The notes beneath the pieces were generated by a model. It did not search any database. It had not been told where the DNA came from and saw nothing but the letters and a program-made list of their open reading frames with translations. From Anaerolineaceae bacterium (GTDB taxonomy: Bacteria > Chloroflexota > Anaerolineae > Anaerolineales > Anaerolineaceae), in contig DMDF01000093.1 of the NCBI GenBank assembly GCA_003446605.1, positions 1 through 21,683 on the forward strand: a DNA stretch of 21,683 nucleotides. The letters run 5' to 3'. The position numbers and the translations under genes are program-made. How positions within the stretch are numbered: the first letter of the stretch is position 1; each line of letters opens with the position of its first letter. Below, piece after piece: positions 1 to 6,460 of this stretch.

Positions 1-247
1 AAAAGTCAGGTGTTTTTGTATAGATTGGTTTCAGAGAAACGGATCAAGATTTTTCTGATGTTAACTTAAATGCAGAACGATACACTCACTGTAGCTTGAA
101 ATTATCCTGAGCTGAGTCGCAGGTCTTACCCTGAACAACCTGATGATATTTTGCATGTTAATAATCTTGGAATTAGGTTGCCCTTATTTAAAGATATGTC
201 ATCCTGTTTTGACGAGAGCAGTAAGCTTTGTAAATTGATCCTTTCAT

Positions 248-270
248 AAAAAAAAGCCCTTGGTGGGCTT
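248..270 (-). terminator. Rho-independent terminator of tRNA-Glu
   Basis: Read on the minus strand this is AAGCCC, a five-base loop (ACCAA overlapping the stem edge), GGGCTT and then a run of T. It starts about a dozen bases past the 3' end of the tRNA, as expected for a single-tRNA transcript. Confidence 0.75.
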
Positions 271-281
271 TTGCTTGGCTG

Positions 282-354
282 TGCCCCCATGGAGATTCGA
301 ACTCCAGTTTTAGCCTTGAAAGGGCTGCGTCCTGGTCCTCTAGACGATGGGGGC
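282..354 (-). tRNA. tRNA-Glu (anticodon TTC)
   Basis: The minus strand gives a complete 73-nt cloverleaf. The acceptor arms GCCCCCA and TGGGGGC pair fully and the discriminator base is A. The D-arm is GTCTAGAGGACCAGGAC, the anticodon loop is CTTTCAA (TTC), and the T-arm is TGGAG-TTCGAAT-CTCCA. The D-loop and T-arm match bacterial tRNA-Glu closely. The outermost anticodon-stem pair (C-A) is mismatched. No CCA is encoded, since the next bases are CAG, so CCA must be added after transcription. A promoter lies just upstream and a terminator just downstream, so it is a one-gene unit. Confidence 0.95.
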
Positions 355-364
355 AGAGAGAGGT

Positions 365-393
365 ATTTTAACATTTGATTTTCTACCGGTCAA
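365..393 (-). promoter_or_regulatory. Sigma-70-type promoter of tRNA-Glu
   Basis: On the minus strand there is a -35 TTGACC (388-393), a 17-base spacer and a -10 TAAAAT (365-370). The -10 ends 10 bases before the mature tRNA 5' end, which leaves room for a very short leader. Spacing and hexamers are near ideal. This is inferred from sequence only. Confidence 0.75.
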
Positions 394-419
394 GCAATTG
401 GTGCCCCAGTTTGCAGAAA

Positions 420-1094
420 TCAATAGCGCAATGGTTGGATATTCTGCGCGTTGTTAATGGCGGGATTGTTAAGGGCAGAGCTGACCGGATATGACTGCAT
501 CAATTCTGCCGGATAGGGCATCAGGAGTTTTTGCAACTGGTTTGTGTCATTCTCCTCCAGCCATGCCCAGCAGGTATTTTTATCGAGGATGGCTGGCATG
601 CGGTTATGAACCTCACTCACCAGCGGGTTGGGAGCGGTGGTGATGATGGTGCAGGAATGGATTTCGGGGGCATCTTTTTCCGATCGCCAGCTTTCCCATA
701 ATCCGGCGAAGAAGAATGGTTTATGATCGCGCAGGTGGAAGTAATACGGCACTTTCGGGGCTTTGGCGGTGGAGCCTTTCTGCCATTCATAGAAGCCATC
801 CGCCAGGATCAGGCAGCGTCGTTGTTGGAATGCATTCCGAAAAGAGGGTTTTTCCTGCAAGGTTTCGGCGCGCGCGTTGATCAGGCGGTTGCCGGTGCTC
901 TCGTCTTTTGCCCCAAAAGGGATCAATCCCCAGCGCATCATTTCGATGGATCGGGATTGCGCATCAATCACCACCGGCACCATCTGGGTGGGAGCGGTGT
1001 TGTAGTTGATCTTCCAATCCACAGTGATAGTATGCAGGTCAAATTCTTCCTGCCAGGCTGCCGGTTCAAGGGTGATGGTAAATCTTCCGCACAT
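420..1094 (-). CDS. SRAP-domain abasic-site DNA-protein crosslink protein (YedK/HMCES family)
   Basis: A 224-residue protein of the SOS response-associated peptidase family. Known members cap abasic sites in single-stranded DNA by forming a thiazolidine link through Cys2, shielding them at replication forks. The start is fixed by this chemistry: translation must begin at MCGRF so that Cys2 becomes N-terminal after Met removal. A longer reading frame upstream would bury it and is rejected. The other active-site residues are visible: Asn73 and Arg75 in NARAE, Glu103 in GFYEW, and His163 in HNRMP. These correspond to N75, E105 and H160 of E. coli YedK. Length is normal for the family. It stands alone and is divergent from ftcD. 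Its probable promoter places the transcript start within a few bases of the ATG, so the GAAGG just upstream may not act as a ribosome binding site. Confidence 0.95.
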   Translation of the reverse strand: MCGRFTITLEPAAWQEEFDLHTITVDWKINYNTAPTQMVPVVIDAQSRSIEMMRWGLIPFGAKDESTGNRLINARAETLQEKPSFRNAFQQRRCLILADGFYEWQKGSTAKAPKVPYYFHLRDHKPFFFAGLWESWRSEKDAPEIHSCTIITTAPNPLVSEVHNRMPAILDKNTCWAWLEENDTNQLQKLLMPYPAELMQSYPVSSALNNPAINNAQNIQPLRY

Positions 1095-1103
1095 GGTACC
1101 TTC

Positions 1104-1132
1104 ATTATAAAAAATAGCGGGCTGCAGGGCAA
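1104..1132 (-). promoter_or_regulatory. Promoter of the SRAP gene, start site close to the ATG
   Basis: Minus strand: -35 TTGCCC (1127-1132), 17-base spacer, perfect -10 TATAAT (1104-1109). The ATG is at 1094, so a start about seven bases past the -10 would leave an untranslated leader of only a few bases. No LexA-type box is obvious, so SOS control is not supported. Confidence 0.6.
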
Positions 1133-1233
1133 GCAGCATGTAAGAATCGTTCCCTGTTCATCACATCACAAAGAAGGGAATAAAATCCAGCCTGGTATGG
1201 ATAAGCGGGCTTTTTCTCCTTAACATCACGGTT

Positions 1234-1254
1234 TATAATCTTCCCATACGAGGA
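1234..1254 (+). promoter_or_regulatory. -10 element and ribosome binding site of the ftcD operon
   Basis: A perfect TATAAT lies at 1234-1239, with only a T-rich, poorly matching -35 about 17 bases upstream. GAGGA at 1250-1254 sits six bases before the ATG at 1261 and serves as the Shine-Dalgarno sequence. The leader would be about 15 nt long. Confidence 0.5.
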
Positions 1255-1260
1255 AAACAC

Positions 1261-2808
1261 ATGAGCAAACAACTGGTAGAATGCATCCCCAATTTTTCTG
1301 AAGCCCGCCGCCCCGAGGTGGTGGAAAAGATCGCGGCTGCCATCCTGGCTGTGCCGGGTGTACAGATTCTGGATCGCCATTCTGATACGGATCATAACCG
1401 TACTGTTCTTACCCTCTTGGGGGAACCGCAGGCGGTCGAACAGGGTGTCTTTGAAGGCATTCGGGAAGCAGCAGCTTTGATCGACATGGATGTGCATCAG
1501 GGGGAGCACCCGCGCATTGGGGCAACCGATGTGGTGCCCTTTGTGCCCATCCGCGAGATGGATATGCGTGAATGTGTGGAGATTGCCCGCCGGCTGGCAA
1601 GCAGGGTGGCTGACGAATTGAATATCCCTGTCTATTTATATGAAGAAGCTGCCACCCGACCTGACCGGGTCAACCTGGAGGATATCCGTCGCGGGCAATA
1701 TGAGGGTTTGAAGGAAGAGATTTGTACCAATCCGGAGAGAAAGCCGGATTTTGGTCCCTCTGCAATGGGTAAGGCGGGGGCAACCGTCATTGGGGCGCGT
1801 TATCCCCTCATCGCGTTTAATGTGTATCTCACCACAGACGATGTGAGCATTGCCAAAAAGATCGCTAGGCAGGTGCGGCATTCATCGGGTGGCTTTCGTT
1901 TCGTAAAAGCTATGGGGGTGCTGGTGGAAGGTCGGGCGCAGGTTTCGATGAATTTGACCAATTTCCAAAAGACGCCCATTGCGCAAGTTGTGGAATTCGT
2001 CCGGCGGGAAGCAGCGCGATATGGGGTAGCGGTACACCATAGTGAATTGGTTGGTTTGATCCCGCAAAAAGCGCTCACCGATGCGGCGGTGTGGTATTTA
2101 CAGTTGGACCAGTATGACGATCACCAAATTCTGGAAAATAAACTGATGGCTCCTTCTTCAGAACCAGTATCACATGAGAGTTCAGAAGAAAATACTTTTT
2201 TGGATGCACTGGCGAGTTCCAGCCCTACACCTGGTGGCGGCTCGGCGGCAGCCTGGACCTGCGCTGAAGCTGCGGCGTTGGTAACGATGGTGGCGCGCTT
2301 GACCGTTGGTAAAAGTAAATATAAAACGGTAGAACCACAGATGTGGGCTCTCATTGAACAAGCTGAGCAATTACGAAAGCAGCTGCAAAATGCGGTGAGG
2401 GAGGATGCAGCAGCCTTTGAAACGGTCATGAATGCCTTCAAATTACCCAAAGATTCCGAAGAACAAATGGAAGTGCGTCGTATTGCAATACAGCAAGCGA
2501 CCCTGGATGCAGCCACAGTACCGCTGGAAACTGCAAAGAAAGCGCTGGAAGTAATGCATCTGGCGGAAAACGCGGTAGCAAGTGGCAACCTGAATGCCAT
2601 CACGGATGCTGCCACGGCGGCTCATCTTGCCGCGGCAGGGCTAACGGCAGCGGCTGCCAATGTGAGTATCAATATTGCAAGCTTGGAGGATGAAAAAACC
2701 TGTTCGAATTTCCAGAGCGAGTTGGAATCGCTAAAGCTCGAAAAAGAAGCTATACTTACGCGGGTGGCAAAGCATGTCACCGAACGGTCACAAATAACCT
2801 TGATCTAA
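1261..2808 (+). CDS. ftcD: Bifunctional glutamate formiminotransferase / formiminotetrahydrofolate cyclodeaminase
   Basis: A 515-residue fusion of two enzymes of histidine breakdown and one-carbon metabolism. The first moves the formimino group from N-formimino-glutamate to tetrahydrofolate; the second deaminates the product to 5,10-methenyl-THF and ammonia. Residues 1 to about 300 are the formiminotransferase, opening with LVECIPNFSE and carrying the expected catalytic His83 in GEHPRIGATD. Residues from about 308 are the cyclodeaminase, with the folate-binding SPTPGGGSAAA near its start and a helical C-terminal half. The fused layout resembles the animal enzyme (about 540 residues); many bacteria have two separate proteins. 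The start has GAGGA six bases upstream. It heads a run of four close-packed genes. No hut genes are visible here, so the formiminoglutamate source must be encoded elsewhere. Confidence 0.95.
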   Translation: MSKQLVECIPNFSEARRPEVVEKIAAAILAVPGVQILDRHSDTDHNRTVLTLLGEPQAVEQGVFEGIREAAALIDMDVHQGEHPRIGATDVVPFVPIREMDMRECVEIARRLASRVADELNIPVYLYEEAATRPDRVNLEDIRRGQYEGLKEEICTNPERKPDFGPSAMGKAGATVIGARYPLIAFNVYLTTDDVSIAKKIARQVRHSSGGFRFVKAMGVLVEGRAQVSMNLTNFQKTPIAQVVEFVRREAARYGVAVHHSELVGLIPQKALTDAAVWYLQLDQYDDHQILENKLMAPSSEPVSHESSEENTFLDALASSSPTPGGGSAAAWTCAEAAALVTMVARLTVGKSKYKTVEPQMWALIEQAEQLRKQLQNAVREDAAAFETVMNAFKLPKDSEEQMEVRRIAIQQATLDAATVPLETAKKALEVMHLAENAVASGNLNAITDAATAAHLAAAGLTAAAANVSINIASLEDEKTCSNFQSELESLKLEKEAILTRVAKHVTERSQITLI

Positions 2809-2822
2809 GGATGCATAGCTGC

Positions 2823-4463
2823 ATGAAAAAAGGATGTGGAGTTTATCTAAGTTTTATATTTTTAATGAATTTTCTGGCTGCGTGTGCACCACAAGCTGAA
2901 GTGGCACAGGCAATGCAGGTACTGGTAGAACCGACCGCTACGCCAGAGCAAAAGAATTATTCCTTATGGCTGGCACCCTATCTTCCTGAACAGATCCATG
3001 AACAACTGAACCTGCCCACAGGGGTGAACCTGGTAGGCACGCAAGCAGAAGCGGATATCTGGATGGATGTGGGCGGAGATCTGCCGGTCAGCCAATGGAT
3101 TTACGCGTTGGCTGCCCCATTTCCCACCGTTACAGATTCGATTACCGCTCAACAATTGAAGAAAATATGGCAGGGGGAGTTGGAGGAAAATTTGCCTCTT
3201 CGATCGCTGCTGGTAGACGGTAATACCAAAGCTATTTTTGAAAAGGTGTGGGGAGCGCCATCCAGCACAACGGTCAGATTGACGGATGCAAATAGCTTGC
3301 TTGCCACCGCCTGGAGCGAGGATGGTGCTTGGGCGATCATCCCATTCGATAATCTTGAAACCCGTTGGAAGGTAATCGCAATTGATTCGGTCTCTCCAAT
3401 GAATGATGATTTTTCCCCCGCCACGTATGCCCTGACGGTCACCTTTTCATTGCTGGGGAAAACTACAGATTTGCAGAGTTTTTCCGAGCGGATGGGGGTA
3501 TCCGATGTTTCACTGGCTCCGGCTACCAACCGGGATGACGGTAAGATTACCACCATTGCCATGACGGGCGTTACTGCCCTGGTGCGCGGCACCGCATACA
3601 TGATGGAAAAATACGGTATGACCTACCCGGCATTGGATATCGGGGATATACTGCGCGCTGCGGATATTACTCACATTAGCAACGAGATCCCCTTTACAGA
3701 ATCTTGCCCTAACCCTTTTTATAATACTGCCAATGACGAAAATCTTGTTTTCTGCAGTAAACCTGAATACATTAACTTGTTGGATTCAGTGGGTACAGAT
3801 GTGGTTGAACTGACCGGAGACCATTTCCGCGATTGGGGAGCGGATGCTATGTTGTACACGCTTGATCTATATGATCAACGTGGCTGGAAATATTATGGGG
3901 GAGGACGCAACCTTGAAGAAGGACAGCAGCCTGCCTATTTTGAACATAATGGCAACAAGATCGCTTTTATTGGCTGCAATGCTAAACCTGAAGGGTATGC
4001 TACCGCGGATATTGATTATCCGGGGGCGGTACACTGTGACATGCAGGTCATGACCGAACAAATCAAAGATGTCAAAGCTAATGGCTATATTCCGGTAGTG
4101 ACCTTTCAACATGTGGAATATTATGATTACGCAGCTAGCCCCTACCTTGTACCCGATTTTCATCAGGTGGCTGAGGCAGGTGCAGCAATCGTCAGTGGCA
4201 GCCAGGCACACCAACCGCATGCTTTCGAGTTCTATCGCGGTGCTTTCTTGCATTATGGTTTGGGCAATCTTTTCTTTGACCAGTATGGAGAAGGATATGC
4301 CCAGCGCCAGGCTTTTATCGACCGCTATGTGATCTACGATGGGCGTGTTATCAGTGCGGACCTGATCACCATTATGTTCGTGGATATGGCTCGCCCACGT
4401 TTGATGCTGCCCGAGGAGCGGCAGGAATTATTGGAAGACATCTTTTTTGTAAGTGGATGGTAA
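2823..4463 (+). CDS. CapA-like lipoprotein with an N-terminal binding-protein-like domain
   Basis: A 546-residue exported protein. The start chosen (MKKGCG...) has AAGGA about 11 bases upstream. An in-frame ATG at 2811 abuts that motif and is less likely. Residues 1-21 are a lipoprotein signal with lipobox LAAC, so it should be anchored outside the membrane. Residues about 45-220 resemble a periplasmic binding-protein fold, with the PstS-like phrase TVTDSITAQQLKKIWQG. Residues about 243-490 are the CapA/PgsA metallophosphatase-like domain, with NEIPF, GDHFRDWG, GGGRNLEE, TFQHVEYY, SGSQAHQPH and HYGLGNLFFDQ. The usual GD of the first metal motif reads TGV (AMTGVTAL). CapA proteins are tied to polyglutamate or capsule export, but no other capsule genes are here. 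Its true substrate is unknown. It lies 14 bases after ftcD and 25 before dcd. Confidence 0.8.
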   Translation: MKKGCGVYLSFIFLMNFLAACAPQAEVAQAMQVLVEPTATPEQKNYSLWLAPYLPEQIHEQLNLPTGVNLVGTQAEADIWMDVGGDLPVSQWIYALAAPFPTVTDSITAQQLKKIWQGELEENLPLRSLLVDGNTKAIFEKVWGAPSSTTVRLTDANSLLATAWSEDGAWAIIPFDNLETRWKVIAIDSVSPMNDDFSPATYALTVTFSLLGKTTDLQSFSERMGVSDVSLAPATNRDDGKITTIAMTGVTALVRGTAYMMEKYGMTYPALDIGDILRAADITHISNEIPFTESCPNPFYNTANDENLVFCSKPEYINLLDSVGTDVVELTGDHFRDWGADAMLYTLDLYDQRGWKYYGGGRNLEEGQQPAYFEHNGNKIAFIGCNAKPEGYATADIDYPGAVHCDMQVMTEQIKDVKANGYIPVVTFQHVEYYDYAASPYLVPDFHQVAEAGAAIVSGSQAHQPHAFEFYRGAFLHYGLGNLFFDQYGEGYAQRQAFIDRYVIYDGRVISADLITIMFVDMARPRLMLPEERQELLEDIFFVSGW

Positions 4464-4488
4464 AAAAGAAATGAACAAAGGAGAAAAC

Positions 4489-5043
4489 ATGGGATTATTA
4501 CCGGATTTCAGGATACGTGAGTACGCACAACAACAGGCGATGATTGAACCATTTGTGGATGGTCAAGTACGCGATGGCAAGATTTCGTATGGTCTTTCAT
4601 CCTACGGTTATGACATCCGTGTAGCGGATGAGTTCAAGATTTTTACTAATGTCTATACAACAGTTGTGGACCCGAAAAAATTCGATATCCATTCCATGGT
4701 CGATTTCCAGGGGGAGTTTTGCATCATTCCGCCCAATTCTTTTGCTCTGGCTCGTACGGTGGAATATTTTCATATACCACGTGGCGTGCTGACCATCTGT
4801 GTTGGGAAAAGCACCTACGCCCGCTGCGGTATTATCGTCAATGTCACTCCCTTTGAACCGGAGTGGGAAGGCTATGCAACTCTTGAAATTTCCAATACCA
4901 CTCCGCTGCCAGCCAAGATCTATGCCGACGAGGGAATTGCGCAGGTATTGTTCTTTGAAGGAGATAGTGTTTGTGAGACATCCTATGCGGATAAAAAAGG
5001 GAAGTATCAAGCGCAGCAAAGCATCGTCCTGCCAAAACTATAA
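4489..5043 (+). CDS. dcd: dCTP deaminase
   Basis: A 184-residue enzyme of the trimeric dUTPase superfamily. It converts dCTP to dUTP and ammonia for thymidylate synthesis in the cytoplasm. The start is set by an ideal AAAGGAG at 4477-4483; an upstream in-frame ATG at 4453 lies inside the capA-like gene and is rejected. The signature GKSTYARCGI is at residues 106-115 and the segment around the catalytic Glu is YATLEISN, with the catalytic residue probably Glu133 by alignment with E. coli Glu138. The C-terminal SYADKKGKYQAQ resembles the flexible nucleotide-closing tail of the family. Length fits a monofunctional deaminase (E. coli 193). A bifunctional deaminase/dUTPase cannot be excluded by eye. 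It is part of the ftcD run, nine bases before the next start. Confidence 0.93.
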   Translation: MGLLPDFRIREYAQQQAMIEPFVDGQVRDGKISYGLSSYGYDIRVADEFKIFTNVYTTVVDPKKFDIHSMVDFQGEFCIIPPNSFALARTVEYFHIPRGVLTICVGKSTYARCGIIVNVTPFEPEWEGYATLEISNTTPLPAKIYADEGIAQVLFFEGDSVCETSYADKKGKYQAQQSIVLPKL

Positions 5044-5052
5044 GGGGTGCGG

Positions 5053-6165
5053 GTGAGAAAGATAGTTGACCGACCGATTCGGCAGCTGGTTCGCAGAATT
5101 GGCGCTGAACGCTATATTCTCATCGTACTGCTCTGTCTCTCTGCTTCGGTTTCTCTTACGCGTTTTTTCTTAGAACTGAGCGATTACCCACAGTTGGGCA
5201 ATGCTGAGCTGCACTTTGCTCATGTTTTGTGGGGTGGTTTGTTCCTGATGGTAGCCGCTTTGCTGCCCTTGTTGTTCGCCAATCGTCGTGTGTTAAATCT
5301 CAGTGCTATCTTCGCTGGCATCGGGATGGGACTCTTCATTGATGAAGTAGGAAAATTCATAACCCAAAGCAATGATTATTTTTATCCTGCCGCGGCACCC
5401 ATTGTATATGCTTTCTTTTTGATCACATTGTGGATCTATATGATGGTTCGATCTCATCGAAAACAAAATGCACGTTCCATGCTGTATGAAGTTCTGGCGT
5501 TGTTAGAAGAATATCTGGATAGAGATCTCTCCGACGTGGAAAAAAAGCGGGTTTTAGATCTGATAGATCAAGCGCAAGCTTTAGATGCAAATCATGAATA
5601 CGTTGCTCTCTTCTCATCCATACAAGATTTCATCCACAGTGAGCAGGTGCATCTTGTGGAACATCACGCGGATTTTTTTGACCGGTTAAAGGGGAAATGC
5701 GAAAAATTCGAGCAAAAACATCTTCCACAGAAAACTTTTCGTAGGTTGGTTATGACAGCCATGATATTGTGGGGTGTCATCGCTATCATATATCCTTTTC
5801 TTTCTATCACTTTTTCCAATGATCACGCCATCCTTTCAGGATTGTGGGCTGAATTGATCAACACACAGCTGCCGTTACTGTCTGAAAGCAGTATTCTCTT
5901 GCTGTTGCGTTTGATCGGTGAGGTAATGGTGGGGATTCTCCTGTTGGGTAGCGCTTTTTTAATACGTATTGGTAAAGAAATCCCTGCCATCAGAATCGCT
6001 TACACAACCTTATTGGTTTCAATCAGTGGAATTTATATGCTGGTTTTTTATTATGACCAGTTTTCAGCTATCGTGTTCGTTTTATTGCAGTTCGTAGTTT
6101 TTGGGTTAGTGGCTCGCTACCGAAAACGCTTTGTCCTTCCTGCTCAAATCGAAGAAATCTCATAA
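5053..6165 (+). CDS. Conserved multi-pass membrane protein of unknown function
   Basis: A 370-residue protein that I do not recognise by function. Starts are GTG only: AAGGGG at 5042-5047 overlaps the dcd stop and sits five bases before the GTG at 5053, so that start is preferred over the GTG at 5047. Four hydrophobic helices occupy roughly residues 20-130. The third and fourth flank a striking polar stretch, GLFIDEVGKFITQSNDYF, which looks functional because charged residues sit beside a membrane helix. A soluble, helical, charged segment follows at about 135-230 (LLEEYLDRDLSDVEKKRVLD). About four more membrane helices run to residue 355. It has no signal peptide and no transporter signature I can name. 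It ends the ftcD-capA-dcd run. Confidence 0.8.
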   Translation: MRKIVDRPIRQLVRRIGAERYILIVLLCLSASVSLTRFFLELSDYPQLGNAELHFAHVLWGGLFLMVAALLPLLFANRRVLNLSAIFAGIGMGLFIDEVGKFITQSNDYFYPAAAPIVYAFFLITLWIYMMVRSHRKQNARSMLYEVLALLEEYLDRDLSDVEKKRVLDLIDQAQALDANHEYVALFSSIQDFIHSEQVHLVEHHADFFDRLKGKCEKFEQKHLPQKTFRRLVMTAMILWGVIAIIYPFLSITFSNDHAILSGLWAELINTQLPLLSESSILLLLRLIGEVMVGILLLGSAFLIRIGKEIPAIRIAYTTLLVSISGIYMLVFYYDQFSAIVFVLLQFVVFGLVARYRKRFVLPAQIEEIS

Positions 6166-6168
6166 ATT

Positions 6169-6204
6169 TCTAAATTCTTTTCTAAATTCTTCTCTAAATA
6201 TTGA
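6169..6204 (+). repeat. Three tandem 12-bp repeats upstream of feoA
   Basis: Units TCTAAATTCTTT (6169-6180), TCTAAATTCTTC (6181-6192) and the degenerate TCTAAATATTGA (6193-6204) follow each other without gaps. They begin four bases past the stop of the membrane-protein gene, and the last unit runs into the feoA -35 hexamer. They could be an A/T-rich upstream promoter element, a stacked regulator site, or simple slippage. Confidence 0.7.
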
Positions 6205-6231
6205 CCATTAAAATTTATTAGTATATACTAA
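6201..6231 (+). promoter_or_regulatory. feoAB promoter overlapped by a perfect palindromic operator
   Basis: The -35 TTGACC (6201-6206), a 17-base spacer and the -10 TATACT (6224-6229) form a strong sigma-70-type promoter. The -10 is buried in the perfect 14-bp palindrome TTAGTATATACTAA (6218-6231). Its TTAGT...ACTAA ends resemble operators of DtxR-family metal regulators, so iron-dependent repression is a reasonable inference. The feoA ATG at 6236 is where transcription should start, and there is no Shine-Dalgarno sequence, so the message is probably leaderless. Confidence 0.7.
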
Positions 6232-6235
6232 CCCA

Positions 6236-6460
6236 ATGAATTTTCTTCAAGTAAAGAACGGTACTTGGGTCAGGATCATTGGGTTTCACGGCGGTTGGGG
6301 GATGCAGCGGAATTTTATGCAGATGGGTTTTCTACCCGGAAATACTGCCCGCATCATCCGCATGGCGCCCTTTCACGGTCCTTTATTGATAGAAGTGGAT
6401 GGGCGAGAGATCGTCATCGGGCGCAACGTGGCACGCCATATTCTGGTGGAGGAGATCTGA
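6236..6460 (+). CDS. feoA: FeoA, SH3-like ferrous iron transport accessory protein
   Basis: A 74-residue cytoplasmic protein of the FeoA family, a small beta-barrel needed for FeoB activity. The family pattern is seen in KNGTWVRIIGFHGGWGMQRNFMQMGFLPG, followed by IIRMAPFHGPLLIEVDGREIVIGRNVA and a short tail. Length is typical. The ATG at 6236 gives the expected N-terminus but has no ribosome binding site (ACTAACCCA precedes it), in line with a leaderless message. Its TGA overlaps the feoB ATG in an ATGA-type junction, so the two are translationally coupled and cotranscribed. Confidence 0.93.
   Translation: MNFLQVKNGTWVRIIGFHGGWGMQRNFMQMGFLPGNTARIIRMAPFHGPLLIEVDGREIVIGRNVARHILVEEI

Noticed and set aside
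1..69. Open frame at the left edge (22 codons, ending in TAA at 67-69), a possible tail of a gene
   Set aside because: Too short to judge, with no recognisable motif. The region 1-247 otherwise shows no supported gene or RNA.
126..374. 82-codon minus-strand ORF
   Set aside because: It overlaps tRNA-Glu and its terminator and has no protein-like features.
723..1223. 166-codon plus-strand ORF opposite the SRAP gene
   Set aside because: It is the antisense shadow of the conserved SRAP frame, whose active-site residues fix the true strand.
6265..6459. N-terminal extension of FeoB running back through feoA
   Set aside because: The extra residues do not resemble FeoB, feoA is a good gene in the other frame, and the coupled ATG at 6460 has a strong ribosome binding site and gives the normal N-terminus.
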